Positions 1-13,891 are shown, counted from the first letter of the stretch. The stretch: 64,000 bases of DNA from Paraescarpia echinospica (GCA_020002185.1 CM034534.1:66711152-66775151); one strand, 5' to 3'. The notes: a model not told the origin generated them from the letters alone. A program made the numbers and translations.

Positions 1-197
1 TTAACCCTAAATCTTTTTGTTTTGTTTTACAGTAGCATTTAGTTCAGTACCCCCATTGTATATTTTACATCTCCGTTCCCATGTCCTGTGTGGAGGCATT
101 TACATTTCCCAAAACTGAACAGCATTTGCCACTTTTCAACCATTTTATCAACCTGTCAAGATCATCTTGTAAATGCTGTCTATCTCCATCGCATACA
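1..197 (-). pseudogene. LINE A reverse transcriptase scrap
   Basis: Read on the minus strand this encodes a stretch like QDDLDRLIKWLKSGK followed by a frameshifted continuation. It matches the segment just after the FADD motif of the larger LINE A copy near 6130-6310, and the DNA is visibly homologous there. It is a short, frameshifted piece of a CR1/jockey-like RT and cannot make protein. The window edge cuts one side and the 8-bp minisatellite abuts the other. Confidence 0.8.
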
Positions 198-370
198 GGC
201 ATACAGGCGTACAGGCGTACAGGCGTACAGGCGTACAGGCGTACAGGCGTACAGGCGTACAGGCGTACAGGCGTACAGGCGTACAGGCGTACAGGCGTAC
301 AGGCGTACAGGCGTACAGGCGTACATGCGTACAGGCGTACAGGCGTACAGGCATATAGGCATACAAACAT
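192..370. repeat. 8-bp minisatellite (ACAGGCGT)n
   Basis: About twenty copies of ACAGGCGT, with the variants ACAGGCAT and ACATGCGT at the edges. Eight is not a multiple of three, so several frames stay open and create spurious Tyr/Arg/Val-rich reading frames on both strands. It sits at the head of dispersed repeat R1. A variant array occupies the same place before the second R1 copy. Confidence 0.95.
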
Positions 371-1270
371 ACAATCACACATACATAAAAAGAGACGACA
401 GATACCCCGTTTTAATAACATAGCTGCTTTCCTTCAGAGATTACCCCTTTGATCTCATTAGTAAGTCGACGTTCTATGGAAAATGTTACCAATTTGATAT
501 TTGTAAAATACCGACGTATGGAAAATATCGTCCTCCACTGAAATTGCAATAACGAAACCTTACCCCAGAGGAAGTTGTTTAGAACGTCTTGACTTACAGA
601 AGCTATAAATATACACTGGGCAGATAAGCCGAGACAGGGGTACAAGAATTGGGTCTGACTCTACAGTATTCTCTTTGTATGCGAACTAATTACACGACAT
701 GGCCCAGATAAAACTCCTCTCTTTTCGCGCAATCACAGCATACAGAAGAATCACTGTGCTGCATAATGTTGCAATTTATTGACATATGAACATAGTTTGG
801 TTTACATTGTGGCAGTCATTCTGACACCTAAGAAGACTACTTCCTATAGGTCCTTGACTTTTATGATTGGCGTTGTCAAGAACACGAGGACAATAATACA
901 CCATGGAGCATTTGTTTTTTGGACCAAAATAACGTGCATAATTATTATATTGTCAGGGGAACTAGCGTTTGATGTTAAGGAAACAAGTAAAGTGAATGTG
1001 TGTGGAAATATTTGAAGAAAACAAATATTTGAAAGGATCCTTATTTCGGAATGCTCGAGAACGAGAGATAAGGGCCCCACCCCGTAAATTATGTGATTAA
1101 AATGACCTCCTCGCTGTATTTAGTCCATCGCGACTATTTAGGGTGAATAATGAATAGTTCACTTTGCTTTTAGAAGATAATACTCATAATTCTCTGAAAT
1201 CTGCGTTTTCTTTCTGAAATCGGCTAAGAACAGTCCCGTTTTGTGAAATCGGCTTCAATAATTTGATGAT
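371..1270 (+). repeat. Dispersed repeat R1, copy 1
   Basis: About 0.9 kb nearly identical to 4212-5085, in direct orientation. Shared landmarks include AAAAAGAGACGACAGATACC, a GGATCCTTATTTCGGAATG stretch and TCTGCGTTTTCTTTCTGAAA near the end. Copy 1 has small extra blocks relative to copy 2, for example around 980-995 and 1226-1252. I see no coding potential or clear terminal inverted repeats. It could be a non-autonomous mobile element or a local segmental duplication. Confidence 0.85.
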
Positions 1271-1271
1271 G

Positions 1272-1447
1272 AGCGAAACAAATCTTCTTTTTCCGATTCA
1301 ACACTAACATAATATGTTTCGCAACCCATGGGTTGTTGTTCGCAAACCACCTGACAATGTTTTGGGGTATTATTATGTCGACATCGAACTTCAAGTAACC
1401 ATTACCACAAGCATCATAACAACGTCCCTGTCAATGCAATTGACACT
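1272..1447 (+). repeat. Dispersed repeat R2, copy 1
   Basis: Matches 27424-27640 at moderate identity. Both contain CCATGGGTTGTTGTT, then a TATTATTATGTC block, then CATAACAACGTCCC. Copy 1 stops where a CT/CA microsatellite begins, while copy 2 continues. Its function is unknown. Confidence 0.7.
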
Positions 1448-1459
1448 CACAGTCTCACA

Positions 1460-2545
<1,086 letters not shown>

Positions 2546-2613
2546 GGATATCGTTGGTCAACACTTGAAGTATCAAGTTTAGATGACAATGACGCAGACG
2601 TAGCCTGTCACCG

Positions 2614-2642
2614 GTATATATATATATATATATATATATATA
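2614..2642. repeat. (TA)n microsatellite
   Basis: Fourteen or so TA units just after the CR1-like fragment. Confidence 0.9.
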
Positions 2643-3776
2643 AGAAAAAGTAAACTCGCTTATTCACGTATCCATGTGTTGATTAGTTTTGTCCCGGTAA
2701 AACAAACACGAAATTTTCAAGATGAGTACCTATTGTATTCAGTGAATATTTGCACCAGTCCAAAATTATATAAAACCAACATCGAAAAGACAGAAAAAGA
2801 ACGGCCCCATGATCAACGACAAGACGGGTGATTCCGAGGAATGTGCATGTGAAATATGATACAGGTGGTTGTTCATCTTCCGATCTCCGGGTCTAGCTGT
2901 CTCTTGCAATATTTTACGTAAAATCGTTGTCAACGCAACTGAAGTTAATACCCAAATAAAAATGTCGGATACGTCCCCAGAAGAGTATAAGCAAAAGTAT
3001 CAAAACAATGCTTCGGTGGTCGGCTCTATTTTGAAAACAAGTCGTGCCGACTCCCTTTACAACAAGTCTCCTTAAGTCGAATGCAATAATTACTTTGCAA
3101 ACATGGAACATCCACTGGGATTCCTCATTATCACATGTGGTTGTCTTCAAAAGTTGAAGCCGATTAGGTAATAAACAGGAGAGTGAGAAAATTGACGAAC
3201 AATTGCCAAGCTGTTGTTACAAATCTAAATACAGGGTTGAACGTACATGGCCGGTGTGTCGATAACAATTTAAGTTAATTATGAATGTTTTAGAATGAGA
3301 GAAATAACACACTGGCAATGCAGGATTTCACATAGGCCACTTACCCCATTGCCACTTGGCGGTACAATCAGAACTACGTAACAAAAGTGATTCCTTTACA
3401 AACTGCTAAGTATATACTATTGTATACAAATTTAGAGTCATAATACATGCTTGACAGTATTAACAAAAACAACAGTTGATGTTATGCTTGTACGCACATA
3501 TTATGTTACTTGAAACTGGCCATAATTTAAACTCCTAGTAAAACCGAACACCCCTCTAAATCCACGCACTTGGACTCACCCACAGAATGACATAACAGAA
3601 AGCTCGATCTATGTATTCTACTAATCCGATTTTGAACACATACACAGTGAGTCATGTTTATTATTATTATGACAATCTTATATAATACTAATAATAACAA
3701 CATCACCTTGAACCAGTATAAATATTTGTGGATAACGATTTCACATATTATATATTGGTAAATTTGACCTTGACAT
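2643..3776. other. Unassigned AT-rich stretch
   Basis: No recognisable gene, RNA or repeat. Short reading frames, such as one at 2869-3075, show no family motif. I see no tandem structure. Confidence 0.5.
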
Positions 3777-3777
3777 T

Positions 3778-3985
3778 TATTATGTACATACGTACATACA
3801 TACGTACATACGTACATACGTACATACGTACTTACGTACATACGTACATACATACATATATACATACATACATACATACATACATACATACATACATACA
3901 TACATACATACATACATACATACATACATACATACATACATACATACATACATACAAACATACATACATACATACACACACACAT
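3778..3985. repeat. (CATA)n tetranucleotide array
   Basis: Starts as mixed CGTA/CATA units and becomes almost pure CATA for about 110 bp, ending in a short CA run. The Met-Tyr-Val-Cys reading frames here come from the repeat. Confidence 0.97.
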
Positions 3986-4074
3986 GTATAATACATAAAT
4001 AGATTCATATATAATACATACATAAATGCATACATGCATTGACTCATGCACGTACACCAGCCACCCGCACATAC

Positions 4075-4211
4075 GCACACCCGAACACCCGAGCACACGC
4101 GCACACGCGCACACGCGCACGGGCGCACGGGCGCACGGGCGCACGGGCGTACGGGCGTACAGGCGCACGGGCGCACGGGCGTACGGGCGTACAGGCGTAC
4201 AGGCATACAGG
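4075..4211. repeat. GC-rich 8-bp minisatellite variant
   Basis: Degenerate CA-rich units pass into GCACGGGC, GTACGGGC and finally GTACAGGC and ATACAGGC units. The last units equal those of the array at 192-370, and the DNA that follows is R1. So the array belongs to the head of R1 but has drifted towards a GC-richer unit. Confidence 0.9.
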
Positions 4212-5085
4212 CATACAAACATACAATCACACATGCATAAAAAGAGACGACAGATACCCCGTTTTAATAACATAGCTGCTTTCCAACAGATATTACCCCT
4301 TTGATCTCATAGTAAGTCGACGTTCTATGGAAAAGGTTACCCATTTGATATTTATAAAATACCGACGTATGGAAAAATATCGTCCTCCACTGAAATTGCT
4401 ATAACGGAACCTTACCCCAGAGGAAGTTATCTAGAACCTCTTGACTTACAGAAGCTATAAATATACACTGGGCAGATAAGCCGAGACAGGGGTACAAGAA
4501 TTGGGTGCGTGCTTGTCTTACTCTACAGTATACTGTTTGTATGCGAACTAATTACACGACATGGCCCAGATAAAACTCCTCTCTTTTCGCGCAATCACAG
4601 CATACAGAAGAATCACTGTGCTGCATAATGTTGCAATTTATTGACATACGAACAACGTTTGGTTTACATTGTGGCAGTCATTCTGACACCTAAGAAGACT
4701 ACTTCCTATAGTTCCTTGACTTTGATGATTGGCGTTGTCAAGAACACGAGGACAATAATACACCATGGAGCATTTGTTTTTGGACCAAAATAACGTGCAT
4801 AATTATTATATTGTCAGGGGAACTAGCGTTTGATGTGTGTGGAAATATTTGAAGAAAACAAATATTTGAAAGGATCCTTATTTCGGAATGCTCGAGAACG
4901 AGAGATAAGCGCCCCACCCCGTATAATTATGTGATTAAAATGACCTCCTCGCTGTATTTAGTCTATCGCGACTATTTAGGGTGAATAATGAATAGTTCAC
5001 TTTGCTTTTAGAAAAATAATACTCATAATTCTCTTAAATCTGCGTTTTCTTTCTGAAATCGGCTTTAATAATTTGTTGATGTGAC
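4212..5085 (+). repeat. Dispersed repeat R1, copy 2
   Basis: Direct copy of 371-1270 with scattered substitutions and small deletions. It ends just after TTCTGAAATCGGCTT. The pair brackets the CA arrays and the RT fragment, so unequal exchange between copies is possible. Confidence 0.85.
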
Positions 5086-5278
5086 TTCGATTACCAGTCT
5101 AATAAATATACATAGAAAGATAGCAACACCTGATATAGACTAATGAGTATATATGTATACCTACACAATTATCACGGAAATGCAACAGAACAATTTTACG
5201 GAAAGAAATGTCTATATAAGAAAGGGTATCAATTTGACAACCTTTTTGTAGCACTGAGCGAGAAGCGCATGCGCGACA

Positions 5279-5304
5279 ACAGCTATAGCTCAAGCTATAG
5301 CTGT
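5279..5304. repeat. Short hairpin
   Basis: ACAGCTATAG and CTATAGCTGT form a perfect 10-bp stem with a 6-nt loop. No coding context. It may be chance or a structural element. Confidence 0.5.
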
Positions 5305-5482
5305 AGACGTGGAAGACGCTACTGGTGCTGCCCCACCCGGCACTTTGGCACCGCTGTTTGCTCATGTTAACATTAATCCAATTTTCCAGGTGAGTGAAAA
5401 GTACATTAGACTGAATAGTTGTTGTTATTTCCTAAATAAATAGGATATGTCAATTTATGTTCATATTTGATTGATACAAGAT

Positions 5483-8185
5483 TTAACCAGATTTAACAAG
5501 ATTGCCATTCAGAAAATTAACTCTAGATAGCAGGTGGTACAAGGAAGCCTTTTGGCCTATCGAGAGTCCAATACTTTTTATTTACGTGTATCCCGTGTCG
5601 ATTTTATTTTTAAACATATTCACGCTACTAACACCAACACAATCAGCAGATAATCTTTTCCAATCATTTACAGTCCTTTATGAGAATGAGAACTTTCTTA
5701 TATATAATCTACACTGCTTCTTTACTAATGTTTCTTCTTGTCCTCTGGTCCTTCTACATTTCTTATCTGAGAAAAAAATATTTTCATAACCATTCAATAT
5801 TTTAAACACTTCTCGTTGATCTCTTCTCAATCTCCTGGTCTCTAGTGTTGTTAAACCTCATTCTCTTAGGCGTATTTCGGAACTGAGATCCCTCAGTTTT
5901 GGTATCATTTTAGTTGCTCTCCTCTGTACTCTTTCTAGCATATATATGTCCTTCCTGCGATATGGCCTCCACGCTTGTATACCATATTCTAAATGGGGTC
6001 TAACTATTGATTTGTACAGCGTTACTATTAGCTCTTTTTCCTTATGTTTCGCCCAACTAATCCAAGGATTTGATTTCCCTTTGAAGCGGCATTAACGCAC
6101 TGCTCTGAAACCTCCATATCAACACTAATGGTTAATCTTATGTCCTTTTCTTTTACAGTAATATTTAGTACAGACCCTTCCATTGTATATTGTACATCTC
6201 CGTTGCCATGTATTGTGTGGAGGCATTTACATTTCCCAAAATTGAACAACATTTGCCATTTTCAGACTATTTTATCAACATGTTAAGATCTTCTTGTAAA
6301 TATCTATCTCTATCACGTTTCATCCTTCTAAACAATTTTGTATCATCCGCAAATTTCAACACCTTGCTTGTTATTTCATCATCCAAATCGTTGATATATA
6401 TTAAGAATAATATAGATCCTACTACTGATCCCTGTGGTACCCCATTCAATGCCGATTTCCAGTTTGAAGCCTCCCCATCAACTACTACACGTTGTCTTCT
6501 GTCAATCAGCCATTTTTATATCCAGTTTATTATACCATTTCCTATGCCATGGGCCTTTAGTTTAAGCAGTAATCTTTGATGTGATACTTTGTCGAAAGCG
6601 TTTTGACAATCTAAGTAGATGATATTTACTGGTGATCCCTCGTCTACCCACTTAGTGATATCTTCAAAGAACATACCTATTTGTTAAGTATGACCTCGCT
6701 TTATAAACCGATGTTGAGTTGGGTTTAACAAGTTATGTTTAACAAGAAAATCCACTATGTGATCTTTTATTAATCTTTCTAATAATTTGCAAATCACTGA
6801 CGTTAAACTTACGTGTCTGTAGTTCTCTGACTTGTTTTTGGAACCTTTTTTAAATAACGGTATAATGTTTGCTTCTTTCCATTCTAAAGGAACCACTCCC
6901 TCTTCTAATGACAAGTTGAAAACTGTTGCAAGTGGTATGCTAATTTGTTCTACAATTTCCAATAGTAGTTTGAGCGGAATCTCACCATTCCAGGTGATTG
7001 ATTATCCTTCATAGCCCTAATTTTCTTAGCTACCGTTTCCGGGGTTACCATTAATAGTCTGATTCTGCCCCCTTGAACTTAGCCTCTGGTACTGGCAGTG
7101 AATAGCTTCCCTGGTAAACACTGAACTAAAATACTCATTCAGGTCTTCTGCCATTAAGAATCCCTCTGGTATTATATTTCCAGCACTATCTTCTAGAGGA
7201 CCGACCGTATCCTGAACCTTCTGTTTGCTCCGAACATATGAATAAAAACTCTTGCTGTCTTATTTTATATTACAAGCTAATTTGTGTTTGTAGCTTCTCT
7301 TCGAATTTATAATTTCAGTTGTAGCTTGGTTTAGTGCTTCTTTATAAATGTTTTCGTCATTTCCAGTACACCAATATGACTTCCACATCATTTGTTTGTA
7401 CTTTAATTTTGTAATGACTTCTTTCGATAAGTATTTCTTTCTGGACCATTTCCCTTGTTTTTTAAGGGAACATATTTATCGACGATGCACTCTATTTCAC
7501 TCTTTAAGATATTCCAGCATTATGTTGCTGTTTTATTCTTCAATGTGTTGTTCCAATCTATCTTTGCTAAATAATTTCTCATTTCCTTATATGTTCCTTT
7601 GTGAAAATTTCTCCAGAATTGTTTTTTTTATTATTTCTTTCTGATTTTACTTTGATGGTAAAATGTATCTGGTTGTGTCCACTACTTCCCAGTGGCTCAC
7701 ATATTTTGACATTGTCAACTAATTCATTCTGTGAGGACAAAACTATGTATAACACATTCTCACCCCTGGTTGGAAACTGTCTTGTACTAAAACTAAAAAC
7801 TTGTGGTTCTCACTCCCCGTACTCTGTAGATATTTTCATTGTCTATGACCATGGTTAAAATCTCTCATAATAATACAGTCCCGTTTGCTAACTTCCCTTA
7901 CATCGTTTTTTACTTTTACTTATGTTTTGACTTCGATAAACTAACCCCACCGTTAACGTTGAGTTTCCAATAACTATGTTACACCCATCAGCTTCTTCGC
8001 AATCTGCTTGTCTTTCTAATTTTATTTCATCAGCCTGGATAAATTCTTTAACATATAGCGTACGAATACTCCAGGGAATCGTTTTTGCTTTTGTGTATAT
8101 GCCTATGCAATGGAACCAGATAGAACAGCCGAGTGACATGTGTTCTGTGCTGAGTAGATCAATCACACGGTAACGCACTCCATTC
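5483..8185 (-). pseudogene. LINE A: endonuclease plus RT (CR1/jockey-like), degraded
   Basis: Minus strand, 5' end near 8185. An apurinic-type endonuclease remnant lies at about 7888-8178 (YVKEFIQADEIKLERQ, TVGLVYRSQN). A linker follows (around 7000-7500, e.g. DSKSFYSYVRSKQKVQD when frames are followed). The RT comes next: KEANIIPLFKKGSKNKSENY with SLTSVICKLLE (6684-6962), then GVPQGSVVGSILFLIYINDL and KFADDTKLF (6267-6449), and the C-terminal segment down to about 5500. At least several frameshifts and stops separate these blocks, so no protein is made. The order endonuclease-RT and the motif spelling fit the CR1/jockey superfamily. Its 3' end recurs in the arms of P1. Confidence 0.9.
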
Positions 8186-8189
8186 TCCG

Positions 8190-9290
8190 GTGTGTCCCCA
8201 TTACATGTACTTGTAGACAGCCAAGTTCAATTATGTTGTGTCCCCGAAGTGAAGTAAACGTTTATCATTCAATGCACAGAGCCCATTTGCACTTCGCCCC
8301 CCATTAGCGCTGGTTAAGTACACACCGTATCAAGTTTTCTTGGATGTATCCAGCCAAGTTAGCAACTCCGCGCAACAGCTTGTAAGGTCTGGACCCCCTC
8401 AGGGCTGCGTGCGTCTTGGGGTCCGACCTCACAGTTGTGTATGTGTCATGCACAAGACGTCGATACAGTCAGTTTACTACTACACTAGTATATTATCTTA
8501 ATAATAATTTATTACTTAATATTTTATTGTATATTTAGATTTTATTATTATACATTTTATTTAAAGTAATTATCCACAATATCAGACTCTATTTGGTGTA
8601 TGTGATATGTATTGAATTATAGCTTTAGCTCATGATTGTTTAGCAGTTTTGCTTTAGCAACTTTATAGACGTTTTATTTCATTGCTCACATCTTGGTAGC
8701 TCTATAAACCACTTCGTAAGTATTAGTATTATAGAAACATCATTGAACAGTGTTGTACTTTGGAAATGAGTGTAAAAATAAAGTTACTATTTACATTATT
8801 ATTATTAATATGTCGGGAAATGTTGTGGTCTAGACTACTGACCATCCTGCCCTCCAGAATGAATGTGCCGCATTGTGAGCGGACGTCAGAGGCAGGGAGA
8901 TTAGGACGGATACACACAGAGTGGTTGTGACTCTTGAAAACAACACAACTCGCATAACTGCAACATCACTACGCAGTCATCTTGTTCACTCCTCATTTAT
9001 AGGAGAATGAGCAACACGTCTAAAGCATATATTCAACAAAATTACGTCTCAGTCATCTCATCCCCTGATATCATTGTTTGGAGGACGTTCAACTCATGTA
9101 ACGCATATTACAACACAGTTCAATTATACCATGACTAAGCAACATTTGAGGATTGTACGAAATATGTAAACTAGTTTTGCAGGCAATCTGCTTTATAAGG
9201 GATTTAGTCATATGTTAAAAAATAGTCAGATGATGAATGTGAAGTTGTGACATTTGAGAAGTAATAACATTTTGAAACGTAAGAGCAACA
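8190..9290. other. Unassigned stretch
   Basis: No gene recognised. A short segment near 8349-8379 (GCAACTCCGCGCAACAGCT) recurs at about 15008-15030, so part is repeat-derived. The remainder is AT-rich with no tandem structure. Confidence 0.5.
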
Positions 9291-9297
9291 AGAATAA

Positions 9298-9715
9298 TTC
9301 ATAAGGATCTCTATATTGTGATATCACAGAAGGAACTCCATGTTGTGACATTACATAAGGATCTCCATATTGTGATATCACAGAAGGAACTCCATATTGT
9401 GACATCACAGAAGGAACTTCATATTGTGATAACACAGAAGGATCTCCATATTGTGATATCACAGAGGAACTCCATGTTGTGACATTACATAAGGATCTCC
9501 ATATTGTGACATCACAGAAGGAACTTCATATTTTGATAACACAGAAGGATATCCATATTGTGATATTACAGAAGGATCTCGATATTGATACATTACTAAA
9601 GAAATTTCATATTGTGACACTACAGAAGGATTTCCGTGTTGTAACATTACAGAAGGAACTCCGTATTGAAACTTCACAGAATGATCTCCATATTGTTATA
9701 TCACATTAGGAATTG
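9298..9715. repeat. 27-bp tandem repeat, about 15 units
   Basis: Unit approximately GGAACTCCATATTGTGACAT plus CACAGAA, with alternating variants (GGATCT versus GGAACT; ATATCA versus ACATTA). Because 27 is a multiple of three, both strands stay open. They read as repeats of SQYGVPSVM on the minus strand and LHIVTSQKE on the plus strand. I judge it non-coding, because neither strand has a plausible gene around the array. Confidence 0.93.
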
Positions 9716-9719
9716 TGAC

Positions 9720-11255
9720 ATCGCAGAAAGAATGTAGTTGTTTTTGTTACTAAGATATATAGTTAGGCCAGCGTGTGCACTACGTATATTACCTTGGCAT
9801 ATTATTTTATAGTCATATATACGCAATAATGAGGTATCATCTTCATCACCGAGTTACATTTCTTGTAAATATAGAGGATTTATATCACAACCACTGTTTT
9901 AAAATTTCTATAGTTTTATTTTACTTTCGTATTTTTTTGCGTTTAAACTCAGACTGTTTAGACTGAGCACGATAAATTAATTTTTTTTGTTCGATAAATG
10001 GTTTACTAAGTTGTCATCGTCAAAATAAGATGATTGCTATAGCGTTTCAATGTCCCCACCTTCATTAATTTAATCTGTTTTTTAAATGTGATACAGTTTT
10101 TCTCTAGACCACCAAATTGCTCTAGAAAATTGTAGTCATGACTAATAATGGATATAAATAGAACATAACATACTCACCACGTAAACATGTACTACATCTA
10201 CTAATGAAATAGCTGCATAAGCATTACCCTGGACAAAATACAAATACGATTTGGAAACGAGACTATTATGAAAATTTTGCAGATACGTATGATACAACGT
10301 ATTTATCGTATTGTATTGTAACAAAACACGTGTGAGAATATAATACAGTATACGCATTGCCACAAATTTTATAAAATAGCAAAACAAACGAAAAGATGTA
10401 TGTAACAGAACAAAAATCAGTAAGGAATAACATAACTATCTAAGGATAGCCAACTGGCTGGCCTTCCACCTAGGATAGAGAAACTATAAAAATAATATCG
10501 GAATAAAACAATCGAGAAATAATAAGAGATAAAGAACATACAATTAATGTTCATCAATATAAAGAAAACTGCAACGTATTAGCAAACATATTGTACCGTG
10601 ACTAATATATGCACTTAGTTGGCATCATTCTGTATTGAAAGATACAATTAATAAATGAACATTAGATCAAACATTAGGTCATGTGATGCAAAAATAGAAA
10701 CAAATAACACATTTTGTTGCAGTGCATTACCATTGGATAGAGCACATCAACTTCAAGTCATTTGCTTCATTCGCCCTATTATTCTTTTTTTAACTTCAAG
10801 TCAACTGCATCATTCATCCCAGTATTCCTTCCAAGGAAGAAACGCAAACAAAATCACGAAAAGTATTATATTTACGACTTCAGCGAGGGTATGTAAATAC
10901 GAGTATGAACTGCCCTTATTGTAGCGTCAGGCTCTGCGAATGAGCGTGATCCAAGCATGTAGCGGAGTCCGGTTCTGCAATATAACCGCATGATCTGTCC
11001 TTATTTGCAGCGCACGGCTTTGCGACATTCTTAGCGAATGTTGTTAATCAAACAGATGTAGGAAGCAAAACCTCCGATGGGCAAACAATGAACAGTTCTA
11101 ATTAGGTGTAGCTATCGGAGATGATTTACAGTGGTAGTTAGGCAGCTATATTCCTACTGCAATACTGTTATGATAGTATTATTACTACTGCAATAGTATT
11201 ACGTAGCTTAATGGGATTGCGAACAGTCATGAAATTAGTCACAAACTAAAGAAAA
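9720..11255. other. Unassigned AT-rich stretch
   Basis: No recognisable coding, RNA or repeat feature. Several short reading frames lack motifs. Confidence 0.5.
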
Positions 11256-11257
11256 AA

Positions 11258-11430
11258 AGGTAAGTTCTTATATAGCCTCAGGACTGCTCAAAGCGCTTTA
11301 CACTTTATCCCCTTGCAGACCTGTTCAACCGAACACCATCTCGACTTCTCTGGGAAGCATTCATCCACGCTACAATTAATGTGCGAAGACTATTCGTACA
11401 CAAATATCCACCACTACAAACTACAGTTGC
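11258..11430 (-). repeat. SINE remnant (3' body and tail)
   Basis: Reverse complement of the body and tail of the SINE at 51911-52250. Shared words are TAAGTTCTTATATAG, CTCAAAGCGCTTTACACTT and TCTCGACTTCTCTGGGAAGC. The tRNA-like head is missing, so it is 5' truncated. Confidence 0.85.
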
Positions 11431-12390
11431 TTGGTGGCGCCAACGGTTGGCCTTGAAGACGAATCAACGAATGTTGATGTAAAGTCGATAACGATGTTAA
11501 ACTGAACAAACTATAGTTTATGAGATGTACTACAGTATCACAAGAAGCTCTACTGTTTAGTCTGGATAAAATACTAGTTTAACGCATGACGTGTTATCCA
11601 ATATGTACTAAGCCGATTACATGCGTGTTTGGTTATTTGCGTACCACCTCGTGTCATGTGTAGTTGATCTACCCCAGATGATCTGTGAGGTACAAAGGCT
11701 CGCCGAATCACTTCTACTTTGACCCAATTCCTGTCTTCCTCGGTCGCGACTGTGTAAGCCATTCTCTCGCGTGTAAGAACAATTCCAACAAATCAACTTA
11801 ATTAACTTACTCTTACGAATATTCTCACGAGCCAGTGGTGTTATTGCGATTTTTCATCGTCACGAGTTAAGGCAAACCCAGTGGTTATACGGTGTCTACT
11901 AGTATTAGAGAGTATCTGCAGGCATCCTGATCTCGGATCAGTATGCATATCCCGAGGCCAAACGCTCAGGTCGATAGTTGGACAACCGAAATGAGCGGGA
12001 CGCCTGCAGACACTTTCTAGTCTTCATCTTCTCGAACGTATTACATGTTGGGTCTAATATCAGCCACGATTGGCCAAAACCCAAGACAAGCAAATTAAAA
12101 ATATAATGAGCTGATTGGACCAGGGGATGCATGTTTCGACTAGGCGATATGCCAGGGCGTACTGAGACCGATGTATTCAATAACGCCCCGTAGTAGGCGA
12201 GTATGTAACGAAATAACACAATACAACCCGCGGGTCTAATTTCGCAATAATGTACCCTGTACTTAAAAAACTATGCAGAACAAACATGAATGGAGATGCA
12301 AAAATAGCATGAGCCACCTTCATGTGACGACCCGATGAGGTAACGAGTGTTGCAGACAATGTTCTTTTCCAATTATCATCGTATGTGATG
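11431..12390. other. Unassigned stretch
   Basis: No feature recognised on either strand. The open frames are short and without known motifs. Confidence 0.45.
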
Positions 12391-12392
12391 AG

Positions 12393-12645
12393 GGGTGGGT
12401 GTGTGTGCATGCGTGCGTGTGCGTGTGTGCGTGCTTGTGTACGCGCGCGTGTGCCAGTGTGAGCGCGTGTGTGCTCGTGTACGTGGCGAGTGTGTGCGTG
12501 CGAGTGCGTGGTGTATGCGTGCGTGCGTGTGTCTGTGCGTGCGTTTATGCAAGTGCGTGCGTGCGTGCGTGCGTGCACGCGTGCACGGGTACACGCGTGC
12601 GTGCGCGTATGTGCGAGAGCGTGCGTGCCTGTGTGGGTGAGTATC
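12393..12645. repeat. Degenerate GT/GCGT-rich array
   Basis: Mixed GTGC, GTGT, CGCG and GCGTGCGT units over about 250 bp. Alternating purine-pyrimidine runs favour Z-DNA. All reading frames here (Cys/Val/Arg or His/Thr/Arg rich) are repeat artefacts. Confidence 0.9.
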
Positions 12646-12864
12646 AGTGTTTTACACCATAGCTGAAAAGTTGGTGGTCAGTCGGTCCTTCAACTTTCAA
12701 ATGTTGATAGTCCAACACAAAAGTTGGTTGTCCACATATTAACATAATTACACGAGTATAAATTTGAAGCTCTATCGCTTGGCAATTATTAATATGTTAG
12801 TTCACGGCAAGTCTGACCTGCATATTTATGATACTCAGATTAATGAACCAGCGAATATAAAATG

Positions 12865-13615
12865 ACAACATTGGCAACAGTTTATTGTTGACAAACAACT
12901 TCAATGTTGCAAATTATAACAAACACCACAATACGAATGTCTGCAGGTGTCTACTCAGAACTGTTGCCATCATCTGCAGAAGCAGCGGGACTGTCAGGCC
13001 CCAAGTACACTCGTTCAAGTCACTGACAGTAACTCCAGCTGAGTCCTAGCTGGAGTCGGACTGTTACTCGTTGTCCGAGTCCAGCTCGGATTTAAATTTG
13101 AACATCCTCGCGCCGGATGTATTCCACAGGTGGATAGCGGACATGGGTTTGAAGCCAGCCATGTCGGGTGAATGTAGCTGGATGGTGATGATAGCTAACA
13201 ATGTGGATGACTTGGTGCGGTTTCGAAACTCAGTCTTGAACTCTTCACTCGTTTTACTGTGCTGACGCCTCTTTCACATTCTGCGGAACTCGATGGAAGT
13301 GTCAGCACTAGGAAACTAAACTCAATCGATCTATCAGCATTGATCTCCTCGACATTTTATAATTTTGCCAACTTCACAAACAGTATTTCCGCATTGGGCC
13401 AACATTGGCAAAGACCGGCAGCCTAAAGCTTCGAATGGCAACCTTGGGTCGATGTTGGCTATATGTCGGCAACCATAGCTTGGCTGTTGCTTGGAATACC
13501 AATCTTGGGCCAATGTTGGCTGTATGTCGGCAAAAATAGCTTGGCAATAGCTTGGATTGCCAACATTGGGACAATGTTAGCTATATGTCGGCAAACATAG
13601 CTTGGCAGTAGCTAA
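12865..13615 (+). repeat. Dispersed repeat R3, diverged copy outside P2
   Basis: Collinear with about 23991-24885 in the right arm of P2, and so inverted relative to about 20066-20960. Shared landmarks are CAATGTTGCAAATTATAACA, the CAGTAACTCCAGCTGAGTCC area, and the terminal 65-bp repeats. It differs from the P2 copies by scattered substitutions and small indels, whereas the P2 copies are nearly identical to each other. No coding role is evident. Confidence 0.88.
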
Positions 13616-13700
13616 TGTCAGTGGAATGCCAACATTGTGAAAATGTTGGTGATACGTCGGCACAAGCATTCCCAGCTATACTGTCGGCACAGTATAGCGA
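13385..13700. repeat. About 65-bp tandem repeats (TTGGGCCAATGTTGGC type)
   Basis: Four to five units, each with TTGGGCCAATGTTGGC-like text, then TATGTCGGCAAACATAGCTTGG, here split as TATGTCGGCAA and CATAGCTTGG. The same array type lies in both arms of P2 (about 20090-20400 and 24551-24861). A looser version is at 14390-14600. Confidence 0.85.
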
Positions 13701-13891
13701 GGAATGCCAACCTGTTGTATAATAAATAATAATATATCATATACTGTATAATAAAAGATGGGTGTTAAGGGTAGTTAGTAGTCCATTTCACCAACACAAG
13801 TCTTTAAACCTATTGCAGATGTGGTTTCGTTGGAAAGGTATTTAAACATTGTTTTCAACGATGACATAACGACTATATAATTATAGTGTAA

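Noticed and set aside
3527..4273. 248-codon Cys/Val/Met-rich minus frame
   Set aside because: Made of CATA and 8-bp minisatellite repeats; its N-terminus only repeats R1 flank.
9298..9715. CRISPR or protein-repeat gene
   Set aside because: No spacers; simple 27-bp tandem repeat without flanking coding sequence.
10920..11040. Possible small structured RNA
   Set aside because: No consistent stem or box A/B arrangement could be found by eye.
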